From Cymbomonas tetramitiformis (taxonomy: Eukaryota; Chlorophyta; Pyramimonadophyceae; Pyramimonadales; Pyramimonadaceae): DNA of 64,000 nucleotides. The notes below the pieces were generated by a model. It was not told where the DNA came from, did not search any database, and saw only the letters and a list, made by a program, of their open reading frames with translations. A program made the position numbers and the translations under genes. The stretch spans positions 1 through 64,000 of the forward strand of contig LGRX02012617.1 of assembly GCA_001247695.2 (NCBI GenBank), read 5' to 3'. Shown here piece by piece: positions 23,801 to 36,093 of this stretch (the first letter of the stretch is position 1; each line of letters starts with the position of its first letter).

Positions 23801-24735
23801 GTTGCATTTGGAGGTAAAGTGGCACTGAAAGTTCCTAGAGATAAGTATTCGGTTCAGGCAGGACCGGCCTTTCGGAGGATCATGTATCTACAGGAGGACT
23901 GGTCAATAGGAAGACCATGCACGCAACATGGCACCCGTACACAGAGCTTTCCGAGCTGCTAGCTCCTAGCTGCCGAGGATCACAGTGGCGTGTAGGGTAA
24001 TGGTGGACATCCCTCTGTGGACTGAAAGCATCCAGCAGTGCGCATGCGACACTCCTTTGCTCCCAATGAGTTCAGGAAATAGCTACTAGCTACTAGCTCG
24101 TGACGAGGTACCAAGTTCTCGGTGATCTTGTGCCTTGCGCTGTACACACCGTCAATGCGACACAGCTGCCACAACAAGATGCATATGTTTCCTAGCCAAT
24201 CCATGCAGCACATGGACGAATTTATCGAATATCTACAGCTCTGCAACAACATATAGCAATCAAGAATCAATAAGACATTAATATTATTTTTGTTAATGGG
24301 ATTCCTGGCTGATTGGACCGCACCAGCAAGCCCTCCGTTACACATCTGAAGATACCATCAACTGTCTTCGAGCGGAAGACTTTGTCAGTGGCACATTAAA
24401 GATGCAAGCAGGATGTCCAGCTCATGCTCCTCTGTTGGAGTGGACAACTGTGGTGGCCTGGCCTCTGGTTCCGATGCCACCATTGCTGCTGCACACAATG
24501 CCGCCTGTATAGGGGAGCAAACCCACCCACGAAATGCATTTCAATGCGCCGTGCACCTCAGCTCCATAATTTACATATTTCAAACGAGCCCCTAAGAGTG
24601 AGCTGTGCATGATCATTACCGAATCTTGGTCGTGCTCCAGCATTGAGCTTCAAAATCCTAAAAGTGATTCAGATCAAAGCAAGGGAAACAAACTGGACTG
24701 TTCTCCCTCTTCAGAGGTACAGGGGTGCAGCGCAC
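17872..24735. other. Long intergenic stretch, few supported features
   Basis: No recognised gene in almost 7 kb. 18.4-19.3 kb and 21.6-24.3 kb hold short frames only. 19609-19627 has a short gatca repeat. 20.3-21.6 kb has overlapping frames on both strands without domains. A minus-strand frame at 22358-22660 (reading RHRFALVIICTQRKPPSTAL) is mildly gene-like and could be an exon of an unseen gene, but no splice partners were found. Confidence 0.4.
19361..19552. repeat. 34-bp perfect inverted repeat, MITE-like
   Basis: Arms at 19361-19394 and 19519-19552 are exact reverse complements, starting gcgctggaattcacagttgg on the left, with a 124-bp spacer. The sequence outside the arms still resembles an inverted repeat for a few bases (acgcgc). 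This may be a small non-autonomous DNA element; no clear target duplication was found. Confidence 0.7.
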
Positions 24736-26280
24736 TCAGTGTCCCAAATCAGTGAATTTGGGCCAAAGTGCATGTTTGGGACGACGCACCTCTGGCACAT
24801 CACTGCTGCTGGGGTCGTCCACTGTGTCGGCATGTAGCCAGGTCGGCTGTGTGCTTCTAAAAGGGGAAGATGCAATGCCAAGCCTGGGCGGGGCCCCTGT
24901 GTGTGTCATGTGATGGCTTTGGTGGTTATGGAATAAGGGTACGGGTGTGGGGCTTGTGTAATGGGTTTGGGAGCTGGGGGGACCGGAGGGCGCCCGGAGA
25001 GGCCCGATGGCAGAGGTGGGAATGGCGGCGGCTGCATCCAAGGTCGGTGCGAGGATCGGCGTTTTGTGCTCGGGGGTTAAGCTTCCCTTCGCGCGCTGAA
25101 ATATCGACAGTGGGTTGCTGCTGCTAGGCGCACTGGAGAGGTTACTGCTGCTGCTGCTGCTGCTGGCGTGCGCGCCGGCCTCTTCGTGATGCCCGTTGCA
25201 AGCCCCGAGGCCGCTCCCCCACAAGGACCGGTGCGAGTACTCTGGAACAGCACCTGCGGACCCACCGAGACCCAAGCGATTTAGTGGGGCCAGGTTTGGA
25301 GGGGTAGCATGTGGCGTGACTGTGAGGCACTGCAGGGACTATCTTCAGCGACTCTTTGCTAACAATGGCAGGATGGATCTGAGGGAAACAATCTCCGAAG
25401 AGCACTGCCGGGGTCATTCCCAGCCCTGCTTCAAAAAGTCGAAAACGCTGCCAGGGTGGCGCTGGCCATCAGGCGATGCTCCACTGGATCCAGAAGCGGA
25501 TTGACGGAGGTCTCAAAGGACTTTCAGCTCCTATTGACCTGATAGGTTGAGATCACCAGCGGCCAATGCTCGGTGTGGCTGTTTAGATTGATATCTCCAG
25601 TGGCCAATGCTCGGTGTGGCCGTTTAGATTGATATCTCCAGTGGCCAATGCTCGGTGTGGCTGTTTAGATTGATATCTCCAGTGGCCAATGCTCGGTGTG
25701 GCTGTTTAGATTGATATCTCCAGCGGCCAATGCTCAGTGTGGCTGTTTAGATTGATCTTCCCGCTCCGCTTCTCGGACTGACCGTGGTGCTACACACAAG
25801 TTGACACGGCGATGCCATGCAAGCTCCTTGCGAGCTCTTTGCACGCTGCTCGCATGTGTGGGAAGAACATGGCATGCTGCATGCAGAGCACCTGCGAGGG
25901 GCATGCTGCATGCAGAGCACCTGCGAGGGGCATGCTATCATACGAAACATCTCCTAGAGCTCCATGGGGACACATGCACCCCTCTGCCAAGCTGGTGGGA
26001 GGCTGGAGCACAGAGCAAGAGCTTGGGCTACTAAGTCTGCAGGGCGGCTCCACCTTGAGTGGAGGGTCCAAGTGCCGCAGGATCCGTCACCCCAAAAGTA
26101 CTGCTGTGGAAGAGGCTCCCGGTGAGGAAGCGAGGGGCCTCTTCGAAACTGGCGCGGCGCAAGCTTGACCCTGGATCCGCCATTGAGCTGCGATCCAAGC
26201 CGCCCGTGTTGTGCAGCAAGCCCGGAGCCCCAAGCCCTGACGCATCCCGCTGCAGCTCTTGTAGGGGCGACGGTCCTCCT
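24736..26280 (-). CDS. Possible 3' exons of the UBA-domain gene, Ser/Pro-rich
   Basis: Two minus-strand stretches look coding in composition. About 26280-26033 reads NTGGLDRSSMADPGSSLRRA and continues Ser-rich. 25275-24736 is 179 residues, rich in Ser, Pro and His, with a polyserine run from a (CTG)n tract at about 25145-25165 and a stop at 24736. They could be the low-complexity C-terminus of the gene starting at 33191, with satellite arrays as introns between them. I could not place consistent splice sites, so this is an inference from strand, order and composition. Confidence 0.28.
25548..25757. repeat. 41-bp tandem repeat, five copies
   Basis: The unit begins ttgatatctccagtggccaa and continues tgctcggtgtggctgtttaga. 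The first copy is degenerate. Confidence 0.93.
25868..25935. repeat. 30-bp direct repeat, two copies
   Basis: catgctgcatgcagagcacc plus tgcgaggggg-type tail, repeated once in tandem. Minor local duplication. Confidence 0.7.
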
Positions 26281-26299
26281 GCGCCGCGCCCCACCCGAA

Positions 26300-26785
26300 T
26301 CCCACATGCCACTCCACACCTCACAGCCTCGTTCCAACTCACATATCTACCCGACCCCCACATGCCACTCCACACCTCACAGCCTCGTTCCAGCTCACAT
26401 ATCTACCCGACCCCCACATGCCACTCCACACCTCACAGCCTCGTTCCAACTCACATATCTACCCGACCCCCACATGCCACTCCACACCTCACAGCCTCGT
26501 TCCAACTCAGATATCTACCCGACCCCCACATGCCACTCCACACCTCACAGCCTCGTTCCAACTCACATATCTACCCCGACCCCACATGCCACTCCACACC
26601 TCACAGCCTCGTTCCAACTCACATATCTACCCGACCCCACATGCCACTCCACACCTCACAGCCTCGTTCCAACTCACATATCTACCCGATCCCCACATGC
26701 CACCTCACACCTCACAGCCTCGTTCCAACTCACATATCTACCCGACCCCCACATGCCACCTCACACCTCACAGCCTCATAGTGCA
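26300..26785. repeat. 56-bp tandem repeat, about nine copies
   Basis: The unit contains cacatgccactccacacctc, then acagcctcgttccaactcac and atatctacccgacc. Single-base length changes shift the phase between copies. Long plus-strand frames here are repeat artefacts. Confidence 0.94.
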
Positions 26786-26917
26786 GCCGATCCTTTCTGG
26801 TTATGTGATGCCAAAGGAGTCGGTCCAAGGATAAGCCACCTCGTACCTCACGGCCTAGATTTGTTTTCAAGTCAGCCTATCCCTGCGCCGGCCACCACAT
26901 CACACTTTTCGCCCAAA

Positions 26918-27115
26918 GGGACACACTACCGCCTCTATATATCGCCTCGCTATCAGCACATACAAAGGGACACGCTACCGCCTCTACATATCGCCTCGCT
27001 ATCAGCACATACAAAGGGACACACTACCGCCTCTACATATCGCCTCGCTATCGGCACATACAAAGGGACACGCTACCGCCTCTATATATCGCCTCGCTAT
27101 CGGCACATACATAGG
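26918..27115. repeat. 49-bp tandem repeat, four copies
   Basis: The unit begins gggacacactaccgcctcta and continues through atcgcctcgctatcagcac. Copies alternate in gct/act and tca/tcg variants. Likely intronic or 3' to the UBA-domain gene. Confidence 0.92.
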
Positions 27116-27399
27116 GACTGAACACCACCAAGTTCTCCGTAAACAGCTGATCCCTGTACGGCGCCAAACACGAGGGCAGAGCGCAACGCTGCGGAAGAAA
27201 CAAGACAACAGTTCCGGCGGTCTGCTGAGCTCTGTGGACAAAGTTTGTGGGCGCCGCACGACTTCATGGGGCGTGCATACTTTCCCCCTCGAAAGCAAGC
27301 TTTAGTTTTCGGGACTGCACACGGCACGCGGCCGGCGCACACCGTGAGTGTATCTTTCAAGGGGGGCATCCTCGCTGATTGCGAGCCACAGTTTGGTGG

Positions 27400-30300
27400 C
27401 ATTCGCTTTGCCGCGGGGCCCTCGATGCGCGAACCTGTGCTCACGCTGGCCGGCGCAGGCCCTTTGCCGAAGGCGGACATTAGGGGGGAGTGGATGCGCG
27501 AACCTGTGCTCACGCTGGCCGGCGCAGGCCCTTTGCCGAAGGCGGACATTAGGGGGGAGTGGATGCGCGAACCTGTGCTCACGCTGGCCGGCGCAGGCCC
27601 TTTGCCGAAGGCGGACATGAGGGGGGAGTGGATGGAGAAGTCGGCGATGAGGTGCGAGCCAGGGGCGCCGGCTGCTCTGGAGCTCGTGCTCGCAGCGTTC
27701 GCGTCTGAAGTCGGCCTCAGGGGAGCCTCGCCGTATGCCTCCTCTCGCGCAGGAGGCCCAGGGCGGCCTCCCGCCTCGTCGGGGTGGGGTGAGTAGTCCC
27801 AGGCTTTTGGGTCCTCCCGGTATGCGCGACTGCCGGCTGAGGGCGGGCGCTGTGTCCCTGCCGTTGAGGTGTACAGTGGGCGTGAGGGCTGTGCTGAAGG
27901 GGTTTGAGGCATATCGTACTGCATGCTGGTGCTCGGGCGGCCTGGATCTGGGATCGCTGCTGCAGGCGGGTGCAGGCTGCCGTGTGGCGAGGCGGCAGGC
28001 GGCCTGGACGAGGGGTATCCTGGTGGGACGGCATGCTGAGGGGGCATACTGCGGTCCTCCGAGGGTCCCCTCGAGCGCCCCGTGCCTGAACGTCCATGTA
28101 CCCGCCCCCCAGCCGTCGATGCAAAGCCATAGCCCAGCCAACAGCAAAGTGAAGTGCCCAGCCAAGCAAAGCCTTCTTAAGACCATCTCATCGATGCCTG
28201 AGACAGCTCATTCGGTGGAGCCATAACAGCAGCTCTCGGTTTGCAAAGAGATACGGAGGGGGAAGTGGGCGAGCTTTCCAGCGACCAGGAGATTCCGCTG
28301 GAGAAAGAGGAAAGAATCACGACCCCTCGCGCTGAAGTGGGGGTGGGGGGGAAGGAGTGGGTTTCGTGTGGAGGTGCTTGCGGAGGTGCTTGCGGAGACG
28401 CCACGTCATCCTCCCCTCCGACTTTCTAACGGCTGCGACTGCGTGGCTGCTGACAGAAAAAAAGACATCGTGGGTATGCGAGTCGCAGGCTTGCGCCCCA
28501 TAGCTTCCACGCCGTGGTTCCCAGGTTTCAAGGGTCTCAGAACCTAACTTGTTGGGGGCGGGTAAGGACGAACTTGGCGGATCCACCGGCCCCGCTGCAA
28601 GCCGCTGCTCGAACTGCCAGAAGGCTTGCTCCAGCTTGCCCTGCCGCACGCCCTCCAGTCACCTCCAGGCGCACTTGACGGCTCACCAAAGCGCGTACAC
28701 CCCGTTCAAAACAAAAGCGGTCGTAGGCATCCATATCGGACCCCTCTTCAGGCTCGCGAGCAAGTCAGTGGTGCCAGTGGAGAATTCAAGAAAGCCAGCA
28801 GAAGAATAAGCTGAATACCTGACACGCGATGACCGCCTCCTCCACCTCCTCACGAGGAATCTCCTTGCACCAGTCCTCGATTTGTGCCAGCTCGGCGGAA
28901 ATATCCAGCGAAACCGAATCCGCTTCTTGCTGGCCAGGGTTGTGTGCGCCGGAGGACTCAAGCAGCCACGCGACACACAGCTCCAGGTTGCTCCCGTGCA
29001 GGTGCACAGCCAGCGAACATTGATCTTCCTGAAAAGAGGTTCGGCGCAAAACCTATTAGTGCGGCTCCGCGCAGCATGCAGACGACACTTAGCGAGTAAG
29101 AAAATCGTGTGCAGCTGTTTCGGAATTATCGACGGTTCTGTCTGGCGGAGCGGGTTTGGTTCCCAGTTGAGTGTCCATGACTGAGCGAGCGCTACCACCA
29201 TCGACCCTACCTGGGTACAGAAAGTGCGTGGTGTAAAGTACACCGACCGCAGTCAGACAACGCTCTCTGAGTATTCAGGTGTGTGCTGAGGCCACAACCC
29301 AGCACGACGTCAAGCGTGGTGTGGGTTGCGTCTCTTGCGGAAAATTCAAGTAAGTGCACAAGGAGCAGTGACGAAGATGGACCAGCAGGACAGAAAAGCC
29401 AAAAGCCTGCGCTTTATAAGGTCTATTGCAAGTACGAACAGCACGCAGGAAAGGAGAGCTCTTGATTTTAGGCCAGGTGGGCAAAACAGCCGCACAGCCG
29501 TGCTTCCCGAGCAGGCTGAAGTTGAAAAGGTCTCCTATTCCATCGACTCAGAATCTGGTACGATGCAGGAACGAGGCCTATTCCAGCTTGAAGAGTGACG
29601 CAGTCTGGGAGCTCCGCTCAGAGTTCGTACTTTTCATAACGCAGGTTTACGGTGAACCTTGAAAGCGCAGGTAGAAAGCGAATCCCCCCCTCGAACAGTG
29701 GACAAAGGATGCACCTCGAAGCCCAACTGAACCAGCTGCTGCACGTAGAATTCTTTTTTGTGCTTCAGGATTACTCCTACGCAATCATCCCAACGCCCTC
29801 CGGCTTCGGCCCCTATGGAGCTGCCCGGAGGACTTTCATTCTCGCTCCTGCGGAACCATCCAAGCTCCCGAAACAGCATCTCAGACGCGCGCGCTTCTTC
29901 CGTAGAAGACGTCACGAGGAACTTATGAGAAAATGTCTTTCATCGCTGATCGACTATTCGACCGTGATGCGGTCTATCAGCCAAAACCACCGTGCGATCG
30001 GAACTCTTGCAGAGATGCGCGACAGCTGGTCACCCTCACCGCACTCTTGCGTGAAACCCCGCTGTTTCACAAGGGAGATCCGTGGAAAAGCGCTTGTCAG
30101 TCCTAAATAAGAAAGCCGTGGGATCGACTTACAAGCTCGGTTGGCTGCTGCTTGGCGAAGGTCCCACAAAGTGCTCGACTGCTTTGCGCTCCGCCTTCTT
30201 TGCGGCACGCTTCTCATTTTTCCGTTGAGCCTGCGCATGTATCCCCAAATCCAGCTGGCTAAGCTGGTGACACCTCGACGCTGCAAGCGGCGGACTGCCT

Positions 30301-33191
30301 TGATCCCGAGGCTTGGAAAACAAGGTGTGGGTACTGTTTGCACCCGGCACTACGTAGGTTCATTCCTCAACAGGCGAAACGCACATTAGCCCCACAGATT
30401 CACTCAAGAGCGGGCCTCAAAAAGCAGCGCAATACGTAATGTGACCCCCAACGAAAGCACGTCGATGCGCACAGCAAGGTACAGCGGCAGTCGTCCAATC
30501 CTCCTTGTGGTTTAGATCTTTCAAGCAGCGGCAGGATAAAGGATCCCCGCACGTCCTTAAATGGAGCTATATCAGCATGCTGACCTTCGTGAAGGGCCTC
30601 AAGATCACCTTACTCTTTTCTTTCATGTTCGCTTCGTCCTCCCCCAAAGGCCCCGGTGGCATCCCACCCACGCTGGGCGGACCGCCGGGCACGTTCTCCT
30701 TAACACTGTTCCGCGCACCGACAGTCTGCCAAGCCGACTGCCCTGGTTGCATCGGCGGTCTGAAGTTGGCGGCGGGTGGAAAGGCTGAGGCTCCCAGAGT
30801 TTGAGCATACAGATTCTGAGAGGAGAACGCTTGCTGCTGTTGCAGGGCGACCGCCTGAGAATAAGGGTTAACTTGCGTGTAAGGTTGAGGGGGAGGTGCT
30901 GTTGGAGGTGCGTTGGGTTTATAACTGTGAACGCCTGGCGGTTGCGAAGGATTCGCGGGAACCGCAGGATTGGTGCGTTGGGTTTGGGTGTGGATTTGTG
31001 GGGTCGGGGGGTTGACTTGGGCAGCAAGAGCGAGAGGGTTTTGCGAGGGGCGGCTCCACGCATCCGTGACGGGAGCCGGTTTCGGCGGTTCACCTGAAAG
31101 CACTGGGGGAATCAAAGCTGCGAAGAAAGTTCGAGTGGAGAAGCTCATGAGTCCCAGATACGAAAATGGTATGCCTGGAAAGTCAATTAATTTTTGGCAG
31201 CGGACCAAATGGCAAGTTGAAAGAATGGACAATTGATGGCCTGAGCGACCGAGCTATATAGAGAGAGATTGTGCGGCTAAGAAACCGAGGGCAAATGCGT
31301 GGAGGCACGGACTTTGAGGCTTGCTCCAGGCGTTGTTCAGGCGCTGGGGTGTCGCAATCGCGTCGAACAGATCGAAGGTGTTCTGCGGCCTTGCATACGA
31401 TTCAAAGTGAGGCGCGTAGGTTTGTGCTTCGGCTTTCGGTGGCGGTGGCTGGGGCGGTGGAGCTCTCCCGCTGCCTGCCGCGCAAACCCTCCGCGTTCAG
31501 CTCCGCAAACTGGTGCGAGGAGGACATACGGCTGAAAGTTGTACACAGCCCAACGAAAACATAAGAATACACGCACTTCTACGCTTGCGCCAGGGTTGTG
31601 AAGCATAACGCTTTGCACCCCGTAGTATGTACGGAAATGAACTCCACGCACTGCAGTTTTCTGTAACAGATCGTGTCTGTGCTAAAAACACTGCATGGAA
31701 ATCAGTGTCTGAGCTTTCAGAAACAGGCCTTGGGGCAGCTGAGGATACGTTTGGGAGAGCGAATATCATATAGGGGAGATTTCTGACGGACGGATGTCCG
31801 AAGCCACATCGGACCAGGGTTCATTCAAGACGTAGTTCGGACTTAAGAGAAAATAACTCACTATGGATAAACAGAAGGCACGCTCACGCCTCGCATGACT
31901 TGCGCGAGCATGCCAGAAAACTGCTTTTCAGTTGCAGCTCGAGCTGAAGCCAGTCTGAACTTTGACCACCCTATGATTTTTGTTCGGAATATTTGAATGA
32001 TGAGTTAGAGGATTTCGAATAAGTACACAAAATTCAGGGATGCCCGAGAGGTGACACGGCAACCGTCCACGTGGAGCTCATCCTCTTATCATTCCTACTT
32101 TCTCGAAATTAATTCAAAGGAAACATGCAGGACCGGGAGGAGATTTCAAACAGATATTGAGTACCTAAGCGAAGCTCTTGCCGAGCTTTGGCCGCAGCAG
32201 CTGCAATTTGTTCTCGAGTCATCCCCATACTCGACTCCTTATTCTTTGCCTTACTTGACGATTCCCCACTTGCAGCGCTGGAAAAATGAAGTTTTGAGTA
32301 TTAGTTCTCTTCTTATTTGTAAGTAAATTATACTTAGCCAAACGGAAAACACAAAAACGGGCATACTTATTCGCTGCTTGCGAAGAGCTCAACACAGGGA
32401 CCTTCGGCTTATCCTCCTTTATACTTTCTTTTGCAGGTTTTTCTGGAGGTTTCACGGGCGGCTTTGGTGGAGGCTGGGGTGTTGCCGGTAGTTGGCCCTT
32501 CCTTCGTCGTTTACTATTTTCGTTTCTGGCATGGATGGGATGCGACTTATCGATCTGTTGCAGAAGGGACCTTGGGCGGTTTAGAGCAACCAAGGGGTGC
32601 GCCCGACAAAAGTCGTTTCATGAGAGGTTATGTTCCAGCAAACGTAAAAAGGCCCTCTGGGTGAGGGTACGAACCTTGCCACAACAGGGCTTCTCGTATT
32701 TTGAGGCTTTCCCACAGCCACGCGGACACTTAAAACCTGTTTTCCGACTTCTGCAAGCCGAAATGATATATGCAATAGTCAGCACCTTCTCTTCAGGAAG
32801 CTGAAATTTTAGTTTAATATCAAGGCACAATCACATTGGTATATGCGTTGGATATTGAAAGCGGTTCATATGCAACGCTCTTTTCAAGCTGCGGGTGCAC
32901 ATTTATGACTACGGTGGTCGCAGCTCCAGCAACATGGCTGCGCGCGCGCACTCTGCAGCATGGCGACAGAGAAATCAGGCATATAGCTGCTGCCACTCAC
33001 TTTTCTAATCGCAATCCTTTGAGATATCTCTCCAAACACTCTTGATGATACACCGCAGCCTCTGCAGGGCAGTCTTCAAAGGTGCAGTGCAGAGCATTCA
33101 ACTCCTGCACGGAACCGTCGCACTCTCCACCACACCAATCGCATTTTTTCCCTTCCGTGTCGTGCAAATCCTTCATATCCACAGACGCCAT
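27400..33191 (-). CDS. Zinc-finger and UBA-domain protein, at least 12 exons
   Basis: Probably a ubiquitin-system or adaptor protein; the exact family is unrecognised. Exons with consistent GT-AG phases: 33191-33001, 32750-32675, 32554-32367, 32277-32165, 31093-30614, 30280-30133, 30102-30045, 29921-29715, 29028-28819, 28743-28687, then 28640 onward. Exon 1 has a Cys/His cluster (CDWC, HCTFEDC, YHQEC) and exon 2 KCPRGCGK with further cysteines, together a RING/PHD-like metal site. Exon 3 is basic then proline-rich, and exon 5 Pro/Gln-rich. Joining exons 8 and 9 gives a UBA-type fold (VQQLVQLGFE then LAVHLHGSNLELCVAWLLES). Exon 11 is Gln/Leu-rich (KLEQAFWQFEQRL). A Pro/Ser-rich exon from 28085 includes three copies of a 23-residue unit. 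Exon borders after 28640 and the stop are uncertain. Exon 4 has a coiled-coil-like Ala/Lys run. Confidence 0.68.
27424..27630 (-). repeat. 69-bp tandem repeat, three copies, probably coding
   Basis: Units start at 27424, 27493 and 27562 and are almost identical. On the minus strand each codes for 23 residues containing HSPLMSAFGKGPAPASVSTG, in frame with the flanking Pro/Ser-rich exon. The period is a multiple of three, unlike most other arrays here, which supports a coding repeat. Confidence 0.8.
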
Positions 33192-34360
33192 TGGATTGAA
33201 TGCAGAAAGATTCCAAGGCAATCTCACTGCAGTACTCTCAATACGATGTATCTGGAGCACTTTGTTGTTTGTTGGATTCAAACGCCATGCGACCACCACT
33301 ACCGGTTAAGGGGTTATCGATGATGTTTGATCTGATGATTTTATCTTTTTCTCAGCCGGAAGTGTTTTTCACCATTCCAGATCTTTCCAGATGAGTTGAA
33401 TAATCGGCAGCGATGAGAGCATGAGATAAGCAAAATGGATGATGGAATGCCTGGATCGAATGTTACGTGTGCTAAATTGAATGATGAATCTAACGATCCC
33501 AAAAAGAAAAACGGGGATCGAGTCATCGAGATAATGAACGGCAACAGAAGGTTCACGGATTCTCATCCTCACGAACAGACGTATATCTGACCGTACATGT
33601 GTATCATAGTTCTGTAACGTGTCCGACTGTTTTTTTGAACTCAAAACTGAAATCACACTCCAACTCGCGCGCCTGTGAGTGTGACTGTGTGTCCGAAACG
33701 GAAAGGGAATGTGTCACACTCGAGTCGACAGTTGAACAGTTCGTGTTGCTGATGCTGTTCGAGTCGATGAGTTCTCATGAGTTCATCGGACGAGAGTTGC
33801 AGTCTGACGAGTCTCAGCAGCAAGGGTGCCGTTTGGACGCGACGGCGCGACGGCAGCACTCCAGCGTCAGATCGGAGCCTGAGTTGGAGAACCCATTTTT
33901 AAGGCGGGTGGGCGGGCAGGGAAGAAAAATTGCGTTAGGAAACGAAGAAGAAAGACGCAGCAATCGTCAGCAGGTAGGAAAAGTGAAGTATTTTCACCAA
34001 TTTCCGACTTAAGAGCGACACTCTGCGACACTTGGACTTCGAAGCTGGAGGTGAACAGCCACTTCGTGATCCTTCATTTCCTCGATCCGGGGAGTGAGAT
34101 CAAGACGATCCGTCTCCTGAATGACGGTCATCACCGATGACTGAAGGAAAGTCGGCGATCAACGGTGATACGGTTGATCCTGCGGATTCCCCGTAAATCG
34201 GATGACCGCCCAGTCACCTTGTCCGATCCGCTCCCGTTGGGTAGGAATGGCGAGAAAAAGAGCGGAAAGTAAGGCGAAGCAACACGAAGGCACCACTCCA
34301 GCGTCGCCTCTCCGCCAACACTCACAACCCCCGCCTCTTGACGCCTTTCAACCCCAACTC
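33192..34360. other. Intergenic spacer upstream of the UBA-domain gene
   Basis: No supported gene. It holds the promoter side of the minus-strand gene starting at 33191. 33.65-34.0 kb has overlapping frames on both strands without domains. The 3' boundary of the LTR-D fragment lies somewhere in or left of 34.1-34.4 kb and is not defined. Confidence 0.5.
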
Positions 34361-35058
34361 TCAAACTCGAGCAAACAAAATTTTAATAATCAAATTACTC
34401 ATACAAATACCCGCACGAATGACTGTGCTGCATCGTTCAGCTCCATGTATTCTTTCCTCCGCGTCCTCGTTCGATGCAGAGTTGGGGGTAGGAACGGAAG
34501 GCGTAGCCGCCGTTGGCGTGTTCCGTACCCCGTCGATGAGCCTCAGAGAGGCGTCAATGTCGCTGTCCCTCGTAAGGGACTTCTTGCTTCGTGTTGTCAC
34601 ACCCATCTCTAGATAAGCCTGAGGGGAGGCGGCACGCTGAAGCACGTTTGGGTAGGGTCGCGGAGAAAATGCGACGTCACAGATACGGACGGAACGGTCG
34701 AGCCATGCGAGCGAGGGGCAAAGAAAGATGTCGTCGAAGTCAAAGGTGCCAAGGTCACCAGCCCAAAAGCCAAAACTCGGTAGCAAGCGGGATCAGAGCG
34801 TGCAGAAAACCGCGAATGAACATTGCGACGACGAAATCCGATCCAAGCCGGTACCCCATAGCTGCGGCTCAAAGTCGCTCACCGCAAGCTGCTCATCTCA
34901 TAACTCTCGCTGATACCCAAACGCGCAAACGCGCACCACCTCTCCGAGCGGCCGTTTAGCCAATCATGGCCAAACTAGCAAGTGGAATAAAGCGTGGATG
35001 GGGCCACGACCTACCGGAATATCCCAGTTCACTAGATATCAGAGGGTCCCGAACTGTA
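34361..35058 (-). mobile_element. LTR-D: 5' end of a gag-type LTR element, truncated
   Basis: Minus-strand fragment. A gag-like start (MGVTTRSKKSLTRDS, from about 34615 downwards) resembles the LTR-C Gag N-terminus (MGTSTRSH). It is preceded by a leader with the motif CCATGATTGGCTAA (34957-34970) found in the other elements. The LTR appears to be split by LTR-A: its inner part runs to about 35012-35058 and its outer part is 55235-55348, whose outer end reads TGCTGTGACA like the TGCTGG ends of LTR-A, -B and -C. The summed LTR would be about 160 bp, close to LTR-C's 166. Gag stops after about 80 residues; no 3' LTR was found. Confidence 0.55.
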
Positions 35059-35391
35059 TGCGAGAAGATCCAGTCAGTAAACAGACAGGTCAAACAGGAC
35101 TGCACTGCAACGCTCAGGGTTTCGCACTCAGAATCTGTCTCAACATACAGAAGATATAATATATATAGTTCTAGTATGCTGAGTGTGATGCGAAATGAGC
35201 TAGTGTGCTCTGTCTCATGTGACAACCGAACTCGATCAGAGGAGATGACAATCGGGTCAGTGAAGTAGTCAGAGGTGTCGAGCCGTATCGGTGATGACAG
35301 CGGTCAGGTCGCGTCGGTAATGACTGCGGTCGCGACGGGTCGGTGATGACAACTCTGATGACTGAGCTCGGACTGACTGTCAACTCCAGCA
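35059..35391 (-). repeat. LTR-A 3' long terminal repeat
   Basis: 333 bp. On the minus strand it starts TGCTGGAGTTGACAG and ends CTTCTCGCA. An AT-rich segment (agatataatatatatag at about 35153-35169) is a plausible TATA region in the transcribing orientation. CTGTA duplication on the left. Confidence 0.95.
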
Positions 35392-35398
35392 CACCACC

Positions 35399-36093
35399 TC
35401 GAGTGAGGTGGTCAGACCAATAACCAATCAAACCAAGATACATGCCACTAATCCAGTGCCAGAACCAAAATCCAGAAAGATGATGGAAATGGTGGAACTG
35501 CAGTCACACCGTGTCAGGGCTGAAAACCCCGAAAAGCTGGTCCGTAGACCCAAAGTCCTGACACGGTCAGTAATCTGTCCCTGGTGCCACCCTGCTGTCG
35601 GGGGAATAGTGATGTGTCATGTCTCTGGAGGTCCACACACCGTGGCTGCAAGCTATCCGGGGTGCTTCGTCAGGGTTAGGATAAGAAGTGTCGAAGCAGG
35701 TCCAGATCCGCCCGTCACCGGAAAGACTTACTGCAGAGGGAGAATGAAGGAAGAGATCATGCCTGACAGCAGCGGTGGCTCTCACGGTCGGAACAGACAC
35801 TGTGGAGATACTGTGACCAATGCAGTGCAGCTAATACCATAGAGTGAGCTCGGTGTAACAACATATCCATATACACATATGCATTTATGAGTGCCATATC
35901 ATTTTCTATCTATTACAGTGATTCAGATTCTAAGGAAACAGTAACTAACATAAAGTAACCAGCCATAAGGAACTTTGAATATAGGCCAGTACCTGCAAAG
36001 CACAGTCAGCTACACAAACAACCCAAAACAGGAAAACAGGAAAACAAGGTACTCACAGTCAGGTCATGCTGCTGCTTTCTGAGTACCAGTGAA
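35399..36093 (-). other. LTR-A 3' non-coding region
   Basis: About 700 bp between the RNase H stop and the 3' LTR. No supported gene. Begins next to the LTR with a short palindrome (ccacctcgagtgaggtgg at 35394-35411). Confidence 0.6.

Noticed and set aside
26165..27121. 318-codon plus-strand frame
   Set aside because: Made of the 56-bp and 49-bp arrays; composition and frame switching at single-base indels show it is not coding.
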